Assembly (NCBI GenBank): GCA_049294435.1
Contig: JBAQCU010000037.1
Span: forward strand, 1-12,135
Length of the DNA: 12,135 bases
Source of the DNA: UBA1550 sp049294435
GTDB lineage: Bacteria > Patescibacteriota > Minisyncoccia > Phycocordibacterales > UBA1550
Direction: 5' to 3'
The notes beneath the pieces were generated by a model, which ran no database searches, was not told the DNA's origin, and saw only the letters and a list, made by a program, of their open reading frames with translations. Every line of letters begins with the position of its first letter. The stretch's first letter is position 1. Shown piece after piece: positions 1 to 6,452 of this stretch. The translations under genes and the position numbers were made by a program.

Positions 1-156
1 CTCCTCTTCCTTGTGTACCCTTGGACCATCTGCCGCAACATAGAGCTTTGCCGGTTTAATTTTTCGAATAGTTTCAAAAACCCGGGTGGTGGTATCCGGG
101 CGATTAAATATAATAAATAAGATAGGAACAGAGAATGGTTTATTATCTTTTTTCAT
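1..156 (-). CDS. Glycosyltransferase-like protein, HlpA-like (partial, N-terminus only)
   Basis: Only the first 52 codons lie in the window; the gene runs off the left edge. The visible protein starts MKKDNKPFSVPILFIIFNRP and continues to AADGPR. The 'PILFxIFNRPD' strand at residues 11-21 and the 'KLYVAADGPR' strand at 37-46 are typical of nucleotide-diphospho-sugar transferase-like proteins often annotated 'hemolytic protein HlpA-like' and found in O-antigen and capsule loci. The catalytic part is not visible, so donor and acceptor cannot be named. The ATG at 154-156 is the only sensible start, because in-frame stops lie just upstream. It is divergent from gene A across a 283-nt gap, with a good promoter-like sequence just upstream. 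I am confident of the gene and moderately confident of the family. Confidence 0.8.
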   Translation of the reverse strand, partial: MKKDNKPFSVPILFIIFNRPDTTTRVFETIRKIKPAKLYVAADGPRVHKEEE

Positions 157-168
157 AATAATATGTTA

Positions 169-197
169 ATTATATCACTCCTTGTGATTGTATCCAA
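169..197 (-). promoter_or_regulatory. Sigma70-type promoter with extended -10, upstream of the partial glycosyltransferase
   Basis: On the minus strand, TTGGAT (192-197) and a perfect TATAAT (169-174) are separated by 17 nt. The TG of an extended -10 (TGATATAAT) is also present. A start of transcription about 7 nt downstream would leave only about 5 nt before the ATG at 156, so the message could be almost leaderless. No Shine-Dalgarno site lies at normal distance. This is sequence inspection only. Confidence 0.5.
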
Positions 198-318
198 AAC
201 AGATCTTTGAGGCTTTATACGCTGGGCGGCAAATTTTGGAATAAAGTACTGGGGGCAGCATACCACGCAGAAAGTGAGAATATATATACGTGGGAATTAA
301 AAGTTTTAGCTATCTAAT

Positions 319-355
319 TTAAGTATTAAAATCCTTACAAAAATGATATACTTAA
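319..355. repeat. 8-bp inverted repeat in the divergent intergenic region
   Basis: TTAAGTAT (319-326) and ATACTTAA (348-355) are perfect reverse complements separated by 21 nt. The right arm overlaps the candidate -10 of gene A. It could be a repressor operator or simply an AT-rich coincidence; there is no T-run that would make it a terminator. Confidence 0.35.
344..352 (+). promoter_or_regulatory. Possible extended -10 promoter for gene A
   Basis: TGATATACT fits an extended -10 hexamer on the plus strand, 87 nt before the ATG of gene A. No convincing -35 is present; TTAAAA at 326-331 is too close at 15 nt. The -10 lies inside the right arm of an 8-bp inverted repeat (319-326 and 348-355), which could act as an operator. 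In such AT-rich DNA a chance match is quite possible. Confidence 0.3.
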
Positions 356-439
356 GACGATTATCTATAAACTTCTAGACAGAAAATATAAACGAAATAG
401 CCAGAAAATTAGGAAATATACATTAATGCAATCAAATTT

Positions 440-1345
440 ATGAAATACGTACCTTCAAGAGTTTATGAATTTTTTTACAGATTGTTTCGGATAACAGTGA
501 GAAGAATAATTAAATACTCTTCGGATCCAAGACCATCTAGTTATCCTTATGTATCAGGGGATGGTTTCCGTAAACTCGCTAAATTTGTTTATGATGATGT
601 CTTAAAAAATGTTATTCCTGAGGAAGTAAAAGAGGGAGATATTATATTTATTGGGAATAGTCTTATGAGAAGATTTGCGAAGGATATTCATCCAAAAATT
701 AAAAATAAGTATGTACTAATCACCAATAATGGAGATGAGCCTGTTGATGATATAACTTTTTCATTGCTTGGTGATAAAGTTATAAAATGGTATGGGATTA
801 ATGTATTAATAAAAAATAGTAAAGTTGTTTCTATGCCTTTAGGAATAGAAAATAAGTGGATGTACTACAATGGAATAACTCTTTGGTTTGATCTTATAAG
901 AAAAAGAAAAAATCTTCCGAACAAAAATAAAATTTTTTATGGATTCACAACGCACACAAATCTAGCAGAACGGTGGCCAGCTCTTGATGTTTTGGAAGAC
1001 AATAAATATACAGAAACTATAATAAAGTGGCTGAGTTTCAAAAAGTATTTAGAATTATTGGTGACATATAGGTTTGTTGCTTCTCCACCTGGATCAAGTG
1101 TGGAAGGAATTAGAACATGGGATGCAGTGTATCTTGGTATTGTCCCGATAGTAAAAAATTCAATCACTATGGAATATTTTAAAAAAATAGGACTCCCTAT
1201 TTGGGTAGTTGATGATTGGCATGAACTTGATACTGTTAACGAAGAAATACTTGATAAAAAATTTAAGGAAATACGAGGTAATTATAATGAGGAGGTGTTA
1301 TGGATGGATTATTGGATAGATAAAATTAAGAATCTAAAAGACTAA
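440..1345 (+). CDS. Exostosin-like (GT47-type) glycosyltransferase, copy A
   Basis: This 301-residue protein has no signal peptide. Its hallmark is SPPGSSVEGIRTWD (residues 215-228) followed by LGIVPIVKNS (232-241), the pattern seen in exostosin-like bacterial glycosyltransferases of polysaccharide clusters, where this C-terminal region is expected to bind the nucleotide sugar. Other fixed-looking segments are YVSGDGF (37-43), NNGDE (96-100), KWYGINVL (116-123) and PLGIEN (133-138). The ATG at 440 is used. AGGA at 411-414 is too far away to be its ribosome site, so the start context is weak. It stands alone on the plus strand, has a paralogue facing it (B, 5522-6418), and its last 67 codons are nearly identical to B's. 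Its stop overlaps the stop of the convergent DUF268 gene. The donor sugar is unknown. The family call is moderately sure. Confidence 0.8.
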   Translation: MKYVPSRVYEFFYRLFRITVRRIIKYSSDPRPSSYPYVSGDGFRKLAKFVYDDVLKNVIPEEVKEGDIIFIGNSLMRRFAKDIHPKIKNKYVLITNNGDEPVDDITFSLLGDKVIKWYGINVLIKNSKVVSMPLGIENKWMYYNGITLWFDLIRKRKNLPNKNKIFYGFTTHTNLAERWPALDVLEDNKYTETIIKWLSFKKYLELLVTYRFVASPPGSSVEGIRTWDAVYLGIVPIVKNSITMEYFKKIGLPIWVVDDWHELDTVNEEILDKKFKEIRGNYNEEVLWMDYWIDKIKNLKD

Positions 1346-1346
1346 T
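1141..1346 (+). repeat. 206-bp inverted repeat, left copy (3' end of gene A)
   Basis: This segment matches the reverse complement of 5521-5726 at 199 of 206 positions without gaps. The first 161 bp (1141-1301) differ at one base only; the other six differences lie in the last 45 bp. Identity starts abruptly at TGTCCCGATA and ends at the stop codon plus one base. It encodes the C-terminal 67 residues of gene A. The two copies face each other across 1347-5520. Confidence 0.95.
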
Positions 1347-2124
1347 CTTTAGTAAACCAAAAACATCCGCAACCCCACGCCTGTGCATCAGAAAGCTCTT
1401 TAGAAGCATTTTTAATGAGACCAGCTTCCGGTACACCATCAAGTATAAGAGAAAATTCTACGAGTTTTAAATCAGAAAAATACTCCATTATTTGAGCGTA
1501 AGAATAAATACGGTGTGCATTAAATTGAATCTTAGGTTTGCCAATAGGCACAACAAACATTAGGTTGCCTTTTGGCGCTAGTACGCGCTTAAGCTCTTGA
1601 ATGGCCTTGAGGTCGCCATCGGCATCGAGCGGATCCCCATATCTTCCCAATCCAACATGCTCAACTACATGCATACAAGAAAGTGATTCTACTGAATTAT
1701 CAATAAAAGGCATACTAGTGAGATCGCCTTTTTTTGTTTCTAAATTATCAAGTTTAATTTCTGCAGGTCGATAATCATAGAAGTGTACCGGTACGAATGC
1801 TGAAACGAGGGTACTAAATTGTAGAAAAGAAGAAAAATCTATATGTAACTTTGGTTTAGTGTGAGCAATAACTCTCGCTGCCCAGGCAGGATGATATGTA
1901 TAGTGCGGATCAAAACTAGTTGTTCCTGTGTTATCAAGTAAACATGGAAACTGATCAAACAGACTAACTGAAAACCTTTTTTTGCCAGATGAAAGTTTAT
2001 TAAATGTAATAAAATCGCTTATGAAAAAAGAGTAGAGCCATATTTTTTTTATGGTGTGATACATTGGTGCAGCTAATGGTATTTTCCCAATATTTCTTTT
2101 TATTTTTAGTAGTCTGGGTGTCAT
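1342..2124 (-). CDS. DUF268-family, class I SAM-dependent methyltransferase-like protein
   Basis: The protein has 260 residues. The segment SLSCMHVVEHVGLGRYGDP (148-166) plus LDADG (166-170) is the signature of the DUF268 family, and RVLAPKGNLMFVVPIG (180-195) matches the late strands of a Rossmann methyltransferase fold. FNAHRIYS (201-208) is also typical. Substrate-binding motif I is degenerate: HIDFSSFLQF at 94-103 instead of a glycine-rich loop, as is common in this family. It probably modifies a sugar of the glycan in the cytoplasm, but no DUF268 substrate is known to me. The start at 2124 lies 7 nt after the GT2 stop, so the two are likely co-transcribed and perhaps translationally coupled; no clear Shine-Dalgarno site is seen. 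Its TAG stop (1342-1344) overlaps the TAA of convergent gene A (1343-1345). Confidence 0.85.
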   Translation of the reverse strand: MTPRLLKIKRNIGKIPLAAPMYHTIKKIWLYSFFISDFITFNKLSSGKKRFSVSLFDQFPCLLDNTGTTSFDPHYTYHPAWAARVIAHTKPKLHIDFSSFLQFSTLVSAFVPVHFYDYRPAEIKLDNLETKKGDLTSMPFIDNSVESLSCMHVVEHVGLGRYGDPLDADGDLKAIQELKRVLAPKGNLMFVVPIGKPKIQFNAHRIYSYAQIMEYFSDLKLVEFSLILDGVPEAGLIKNASKELSDAQAWGCGCFWFTKD

Positions 2125-2131
2125 ATAACAA

Positions 2132-3340
2132 TTATTTTCTTAAAATTTTTTTAACTATTCTCTTTAATTTTCTTATAGCTCTTATAAATACATTCACCCT
2201 CATACTGTCTGGTATCTTCACCTGCATAGAACCAATAAGGTTTAAAACCTTCTTTTCAACCTCCACCTTATTATCTTTAAGTGAAATGGCCGTAAATACA
2301 CGAAGGATGTTATAGTATACTATTTTTGAATACATTTCCATACCAACTATTTTCTTATAAATATCTAAGGCCTTATCGTAATCATTATTCTTATAGTAGT
2401 AGACTGCAAAGCAAAACAAGTCAGTTAATTCTGTAGATTCTAAGTTATCTTTTACGAACATTTCGTAACCATTTGGAATAAGGTATCTTCTGTAATCTTC
2501 TATAAAGAAGTCTTCTTTATAGTTAATAGAAAAATCTTGAACCACCTTATTTATTGACTCCATTGAAGAATTCTTGAATATATCGTATTGGATTATTTTT
2601 TCTCTGAGTATCGGAGAGAACAAGAAAAATATATCTTCATAAATCAAATATAAGTTCTTTGAAAATTCACCCGATTCGTAGACTCTTTCAAAATAAGATT
2701 TAGTGTCAGCAATCTGTCTGTGATAAAAGGATGTGTCCGGACAAAAGTACACCCTTCCTCCAGAAGCTAAGTATCTCAGTTCGAAACACTGCGTATCAAA
2801 ACCATGATTTTCTGGATATCCATCGGTTTTATAATAAGAATCTTTTGTAAATAAAAAGTTATCTAAAAGAACAGGTTCCTTTCCAAAGAAATCTTCAATC
2901 TCAACCGCACGAACGCCTATCTTGTAATATTGCGGAATATATTTTTCTTTATTCTTGTTTACGAAAAATCTTCTCTCATAAAAAGCAACCGCGTCACATT
3001 TCTTTTCATCAATGTAATCTATCATTTTTTGCATTGTATTCGGTGCAAAAATATTGTCACTATCAAGACAATAAATCAGGTCCCCGGTAGATTTTGAAAT
3101 TCCTGTATTTCTTGTGGCACCTCCTCCTTTATTTTTGTCGTGACTGTAAAATACAATATGAGGATACTTCTTTGCTAAAACCTTGATTAGGTCAAGAGTA
3201 TTGTCAGTCGAACCATCATTAACCATAATTACTTCAAATGGTGTTGTAAAATTTTGTGTGTATACAGAAATAAGCGCTTCCTCAAGCGTAGAAGTACAAT
3301 TGTAACAAGGAATGATTATTGATAATTTATGCTTAGTCAT
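2132..3340 (-). CDS. Family 2 glycosyltransferase (GT-A fold)
   Basis: With the start chosen here the protein has 402 residues. It begins MTKHKLSIIIPCYN and shows the GT2 order: VNDGSTDN (40-47) for nucleotide binding, GGGATRNTG (72-80), and CLDSDN (91-96) with the DxD-type metal site, followed by an acceptor region containing FDTQCFELRYLASGG and an FYHRQ motif. The C-terminal part, after about residue 270, is outside the catalytic domain; it contains a TPR-like helix pair (DYDKALDIYKKIVG) and a strongly basic tail (RKLKRIVKKILRK) that may bind the inner membrane. A longer start at 3397 is possible, but it would overlap the GT11 gene by 50 nt and add 19 residues before the conserved first strand, so 3340 is preferred. 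It lies 7 nt after the GT11 stop and 7 nt before the DUF268 gene. The sugar donor is unknown. Confidence 0.9.
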   Translation of the reverse strand: MTKHKLSIIIPCYNCTSTLEEALISVYTQNFTTPFEVIMVNDGSTDNTLDLIKVLAKKYPHIVFYSHDKNKGGGATRNTGISKSTGDLIYCLDSDNIFAPNTMQKMIDYIDEKKCDAVAFYERRFFVNKNKEKYIPQYYKIGVRAVEIEDFFGKEPVLLDNFLFTKDSYYKTDGYPENHGFDTQCFELRYLASGGRVYFCPDTSFYHRQIADTKSYFERVYESGEFSKNLYLIYEDIFFLFSPILREKIIQYDIFKNSSMESINKVVQDFSINYKEDFFIEDYRRYLIPNGYEMFVKDNLESTELTDLFCFAVYYYKNNDYDKALDIYKKIVGMEMYSKIVYYNILRVFTAISLKDNKVEVEKKVLNLIGSMQVKIPDSMRVNVFIRAIRKLKRIVKKILRK

Positions 3341-3347
3341 TTTCTTA

Positions 3348-4253
3348 TTATACCAGATGCCAATTTGGGGGTATAAAGTCAGAACCTGATATGTCAACGT
3401 TAGTGTGATAGGTTTTTGAGGCGAAAACTATTTGGTTTGGCTTTTTGCCTAACCATGCCCCCCACCAACTGAAAGTGCTATTACCTATTATATGATGTCT
3501 GCAATGTGTCATCAACCTTAAATCTTCGTAATTTTTTTCATCACCATTATGTGAGATATACAATGTTTTATGGGATAATTTTAAGTTTTCTTCTGCCCAC
3601 TTTGGATCATCACTAAAAACATAGAAAATGGGGTTTACTACATCCACTAGTAATTTTTCTATAGCGGTATGATAATACTCAATTGGTAGAACACCGTGAG
3701 CTTGTGCATATTTATTTGCATTATCGCCATGGCGAATATGAATACTGACTGAGTTTTCTGCTTGTATATCCTCTATAATTTTTTTATTTATTTTATCTGG
3801 CTCATTTTTAAAGGAAAATTCTTTTCTAATCACATCTTCTATTTCATTAAAATATTTCTCACTTTGCCAAAATCCTTCGACATAAACATCATTCTTTATT
3901 GAATAATTTAAAATTCTTGAATCAAAACGAAAATAATTACTCTCTGGTTCTATTATATATTTTCTTTTAAAATATGAATTTTTACCTGTGTAGAAACGTA
4001 ATAATTTCTTGAAGAACGGCTTTTTTAAATACAAATCAAATTTCTGTATTTCTTCATTAGATGCAACTCTTACTGAAATATTAAAATGAGACAAACTAAA
4101 AACACGAAGGCCTTTTACAGGGTCCGCAACTGCATCCTTATACTCACCAATGTCAATTTTATAAGGGAGTTTATTTTTTTTAGAAAGTCGTAAACCAAAT
4201 GCATATTGAAACATTTGATTGCCCAGTCCTCCGGTTAATTTACTTATGATCAT
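3348..4253 (-). CDS. GT11-family fucosyltransferase (alpha-1,2-fucosyltransferase-like)
   Basis: At 301 residues it is the normal length for bacterial GT11 enzymes, which transfer fucose from GDP-fucose onto a galactose-type acceptor. The sequence shows GGLGNQMFQYA (8-18), VEGFWQSEKYF (125-135), the donor-binding motif HIRHGD (172-177), YVFSDDPKWA (211-220), EDLRLMTHC (243-251) and GNSTFSWWGAWL (257-268), in the family order. The donor motif is usually HxRRGD; here the second arginine is histidine, while the first arginine is kept. The start is supported by AAGGA 9 nt upstream, one of the few convincing ribosome sites in the window. The first 18 nt of the gene and 7 nt before it are repeated exactly at the start of gene B. 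No GDP-fucose synthesis genes are visible here. Confidence 0.9.
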   Translation of the reverse strand: MIISKLTGGLGNQMFQYAFGLRLSKKNKLPYKIDIGEYKDAVADPVKGLRVFSLSHFNISVRVASNEEIQKFDLYLKKPFFKKLLRFYTGKNSYFKRKYIIEPESNYFRFDSRILNYSIKNDVYVEGFWQSEKYFNEIEDVIRKEFSFKNEPDKINKKIIEDIQAENSVSIHIRHGDNANKYAQAHGVLPIEYYHTAIEKLLVDVVNPIFYVFSDDPKWAEENLKLSHKTLYISHNGDEKNYEDLRLMTHCRHHIIGNSTFSWWGAWLGKKPNQIVFASKTYHTNVDISGSDFIPPNWHLV

Positions 4254-4260
4254 AATGATT
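4236..4260 (-). repeat. 25-bp direct repeat, copy at the GT11 start
   Basis: These 25 bp are identical to 6401-6425 in the same orientation. They cover the first six codons (MIISKL) and 7 nt of leader. Flanking sequence differs on both sides. The copy belongs naturally here, since GT11 enzymes commonly begin with a strand of the type MIIxKLxGGLGNQ. Confidence 0.9.
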
Positions 4261-4371
4261 GTTCCTTGGTTAAATTCATAACTTCTTACGACCTATATAT
4301 TAATTTTTTAAAATAATGTTTTCTATAATATATAAAGTAAAGCATTATGAAAGAAGAAAAATTATGTTTTG

Positions 4372-5262
4372 CTAGTTATTATAAGTAGCAGCAATAAAAC
4401 ATCTTCCGTCCACCTCTTCTTTGAGAAGTTCTATCTTATAGCCGAGTTCTTTCAGGTCTTCTCCGACCTTTAACATATTAAAAATAGAATGGATCTCAAT
4501 CAAGAGAATAGGATGATTATTTTTAAGTAATTTTTTAGCCCCTTCAATAACAAGAAATTCTGCCCCTTCCACATCTATTTTTATAAGTGCTGGCATCTCA
4601 ACAATTCCAAGATCTGACACTTCATCAAGTGAAATTGTTTGTACATTTGTTCTTTTATATCCAATATCTCTTTCGTAAACATCTTTTTCCCATATAGTAT
4701 GCGAATCATCTATAAAACTACCGCTACTTGTACCTCCGTCAATGTTGTCATCAAAAAGAAAATCAACATTCCCTTTTTTATTAGAAATGGCTACATCGTA
4801 TGTACTTATTATGCCTGACAAATGCTCATTATGTTTTATAATAAGATCTAATCTTTCTTTATTATGTATGTTTGGTTCAAAGGCAAATACTTTTCCTTTT
4901 TCCCCGACTGCTTTGGCGAAAAAAAGTGTGTCAAATCCTATATGTGCTCCAATATCAAATATAATTTTACCTTCAAGATTAATTCTTTTAATATAGTCAG
5001 TAAAAAAATAATCATAGTTACCTGCAATCATGTTAGAGGCTATCCCTTGCGAATCAGCAAAAAAATTACAGCCAGATAATGCACCTTCTGTTATCTTTCT
5101 CCACGTCGGAGTATATTTATAAGCCACACTTCGAGAGATAAATCTTCTGGAGAAAATGTATACTTTATTTTTCTTAATAATGGAAATAACAATCGGAGGA
5201 GTAATTTGTTTTATCACAAATTTGACATTGCCTAAGACATTTAAGATGGTTTTTTTAGACAT
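4372..5262 (-). CDS. FkbM-family SAM-dependent methyltransferase
   Basis: This 296-residue protein carries the FkbM (Methyltransf_21) landmarks: DIGAHIGFDTLFFAK (103-117) as SAM motif I, AFEPN (127-131) with the acidic SAM ribose contact, and KIDVEGAEFLVIEGA (228-242). Members O-methylate sugars or natural products, so here it most likely methylates a hydroxyl of a glycan sugar. About 95 N-terminal residues precede the fold and show no domain I recognise. The ATG at 5262 is preceded by a promoter-like TGATAAAAT only 8 nt away and no ribosome site. The gene is separated from B by 259 nt that contain a decayed methyltransferase remnant, and from GT11 by 118 nt without an obvious gene. This larger spacing suggests it may start its own transcript. 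Confidence 0.88.
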   Translation of the reverse strand: MSKKTILNVLGNVKFVIKQITPPIVISIIKKNKVYIFSRRFISRSVAYKYTPTWRKITEGALSGCNFFADSQGIASNMIAGNYDYFFTDYIKRINLEGKIIFDIGAHIGFDTLFFAKAVGEKGKVFAFEPNIHNKERLDLIIKHNEHLSGIISTYDVAISNKKGNVDFLFDDNIDGGTSSGSFIDDSHTIWEKDVYERDIGYKRTNVQTISLDEVSDLGIVEMPALIKIDVEGAEFLVIEGAKKLLKNNHPILLIEIHSIFNMLKVGEDLKELGYKIELLKEEVDGRCFIAATYNN

Positions 5263-5270
5263 TTCTAGTC

Positions 5271-5299
5271 ATTTTATCACGCCAATAGTCAAAATGCAA
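5271..5299 (-). promoter_or_regulatory. Possible extended -10 promoter for the FkbM gene
   Basis: TTGCAT (5294-5299), a 17-nt spacer, and TAAAAT (5271-5276) preceded by TGA make an extended -10 promoter on the minus strand. The -10 ends 8 nt before the ATG, so a transcript would be leaderless. The -35 matches consensus in only three positions. Confidence 0.35.
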
Positions 5300-5349
5300 G
5301 ACAGGTGTTTTAGATAATTAAAGCTGTTACTAAACCCCCTTCTTTAGAT

Positions 5350-5515
5350 AATAAAAAACTTTACCCTAAGTTCATGTGAATTTGCAAGTTGACTAAAACC
5401 TGTATCCTTACAAATATCCATACCGTATCAGCTACAATATCATTATCTTACATGGTATCAACACACCCCATAAATATCGATACTAATATCTACGTTAATG
5501 TAGAGTACAGTCTTC
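5350..5515 (-). pseudogene. Relic of the N-terminus of a C-methyltransferase-type gene
   Basis: Read on the minus strand, this stretch gives MGCVD, a stop codon, then DNDIVADTVW and, after a one-base frameshift, ICKDTGFSQL. The intact gene at 7349-8494 has MGCVDSPKDEDIVADMVWDICKD continuing into TGLIQL at the same place (residues 34-62). DNA blocks such as ATTGTAGCTGATA and GGATATTTGTAA are shared exactly. The relic therefore corresponds to roughly the first 25-75 codons of that family, carries at least one stop and one single-base deletion, and has lost the catalytic domain. It starts directly behind the stop of gene B. Divergence from the intact gene suggests an old or imported copy, not a fresh duplication. 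Outer limits are approximate. Confidence 0.78.
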
Positions 5516-5520
5516 AATAA

Positions 5521-5726
5521 ATTAGTCTTTTATATTTTTTATTTTATCTATCCAGTAATCCATATATAACACCTCCTCATTATAATTACCTCGTATTTCC
5601 TTAAATTTTTTATCAAGTATTTCTTCGTTAACAGTATCAAGTTCATGCCAATCATCAACTACCCAAATAGGGAGTCCTATTTTTTTGAAATATTCCATAG
5701 TGATTGAATTTTTTACTATCGGGACA
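5521..5726 (-). repeat. 206-bp inverted repeat, right copy (3' end of gene B)
   Basis: This is the reverse complement of 1141-1346 with 199/206 matches and no gaps. It encodes the last 67 residues of gene B, which differ from those of A at only two places (W/Y and L/I). Upstream of the boundary the two genes drop at once to roughly half identity at the protein level. Confidence 0.95.
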
Positions 5727-6418
5727 GAGCCAATGCACAAAGTATCCCATGTTCTGTGACCTTCTACACAAGACCCAGGAGGAGATGCAACAAACTTATA
5801 AGTTGCAAGCATATGTAAGTATTGATAAAAATTCATCCATTTTTTATAGGTGTCAGACAAATTGTTCACTTTAAGGACATCCAAAGCTTGCTGTCTCTCC
5901 ATTACGTTATTTAATACCGTAAATCCATAAAAAATACGGTTTATCTTAATGATACTTTTCTTTATAACTCTATCAAAGATAGAAGTTATTCCTAAAACAT
6001 AATAATGCTTATTCTCTATCCCAAGAGGAATTGGAATTACTTTAGGATTAGACACCAAAACATTTATTCCATACCATTTTAAAATTTTACCATCCATCAT
6101 ATTAACAGCTTCTTTATCAATCATCTCATCTCCATTATGAGTAACTAAAATATAAGATGATTTTATTTTTGGATGAATCTCTCCAAGGAACTTTTTTATA
6201 TTACTATCACCAACAAAAATAACATCTTTTTCTTTCACCTTATTTACATCAAAATCTTTTTTCAAATTATCGTAAATATAATCTGCGAAATTACGAAAAC
6301 CATCTCCTGTTACATATGGAGAACTTGATGGCCGAGGGTTTAAAGAATACTTTATTAATAGCCTTCCTATTATTCTATATATTCTATATAAATTATCTAA
6401 TAATTTACTTATGATCAT
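5522..6418 (-). CDS. Exostosin-like (GT47-type) glycosyltransferase, copy B
   Basis: This is a 298-residue paralogue of gene A with the same landmarks: YVTGDGF (35-41), HNGDE (94-98), KWYGINVL (114-121), PLGIEN (131-136), ASPPGSCVEGHRTWD (211-225) and GSVPIVKNS (230-238). The first 230 residues are about half identical to A by eye, but the last 67 are almost identical, so B has a mosaic structure. Its first six codons and 7 nt of leader are a perfect copy of the start of the GT11 gene, so both ends of B look exchanged. It lies 34 nt after the unrecognised gene at 6453-7343 and probably belongs to the upper operon. The weak start context has no clear ribosome site. Acting in tandem with A, it may use a different acceptor or donor; neither can be named. 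Confidence 0.8.
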   Translation of the reverse strand: MIISKLLDNLYRIYRIIGRLLIKYSLNPRPSSSPYVTGDGFRNFADYIYDNLKKDFDVNKVKEKDVIFVGDSNIKKFLGEIHPKIKSSYILVTHNGDEMIDKEAVNMMDGKILKWYGINVLVSNPKVIPIPLGIENKHYYVLGITSIFDRVIKKSIIKINRIFYGFTVLNNVMERQQALDVLKVNNLSDTYKKWMNFYQYLHMLATYKFVASPPGSCVEGHRTWDTLCIGSVPIVKNSITMEYFKKIGLPIWVVDDWHELDTVNEEILDKKFKEIRGNYNEEVLYMDYWIDKIKNIKD

Positions 6419-6425
6419 AATGATT
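6401..6425 (-). repeat. 25-bp direct repeat, copy at the gene B start
   Basis: This is an exact copy of 4236-4260, 2,165 bp away and in the same orientation. It supplies the ATG, the codons MIISKL and 7 nt of leader of gene B, although B is not related to GT11. Confidence 0.9.
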
Positions 6426-6452
6426 ATCTTATAAATGAGATATTTTAATATA

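Noticed and set aside
176..181. AAGGAG as a ribosome site for the left partial gene
   Set aside because: It lies about 20 nt before the ATG, too far for that role, and falls in the spacer of a good promoter-like sequence.
426..443. Mini reading frame (MQSNL) with AGGA upstream, overlapping the start of gene A as ATGA
   Set aside because: Five codons in AT-rich DNA are easily chance; a coupling role cannot be supported from sequence alone.
1290..1297. Perfect Shine-Dalgarno-like AGGAGGTG inside gene A (and at 5570-5577 in gene B)
   Set aside because: It encodes Glu-Glu-Val within a conserved tail, and the ATG behind it would yield only a dozen residues in the same frame.
3341..3397. Upstream start for the GT2 gene, giving 421 residues
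   Set aside because: It would add 19 residues before the conserved first strand and overlap the GT11 coding end by 50 nt; the ATG at 3340 fits the family and the 7-nt spacing.
4254..4371. Hidden gene or strong promoter between FkbM and GT11
   Set aside because: Only very AT-rich sequence with weak promoter-like pieces is present, and no frame of meaningful length, apart from the GT11 ribosome site.
5281..5350. Possible terminator between the relic and the FkbM gene
   Set aside because: I found no stable stem followed by a T-run; the repeated ATTATCTAAA pieces do not pair.
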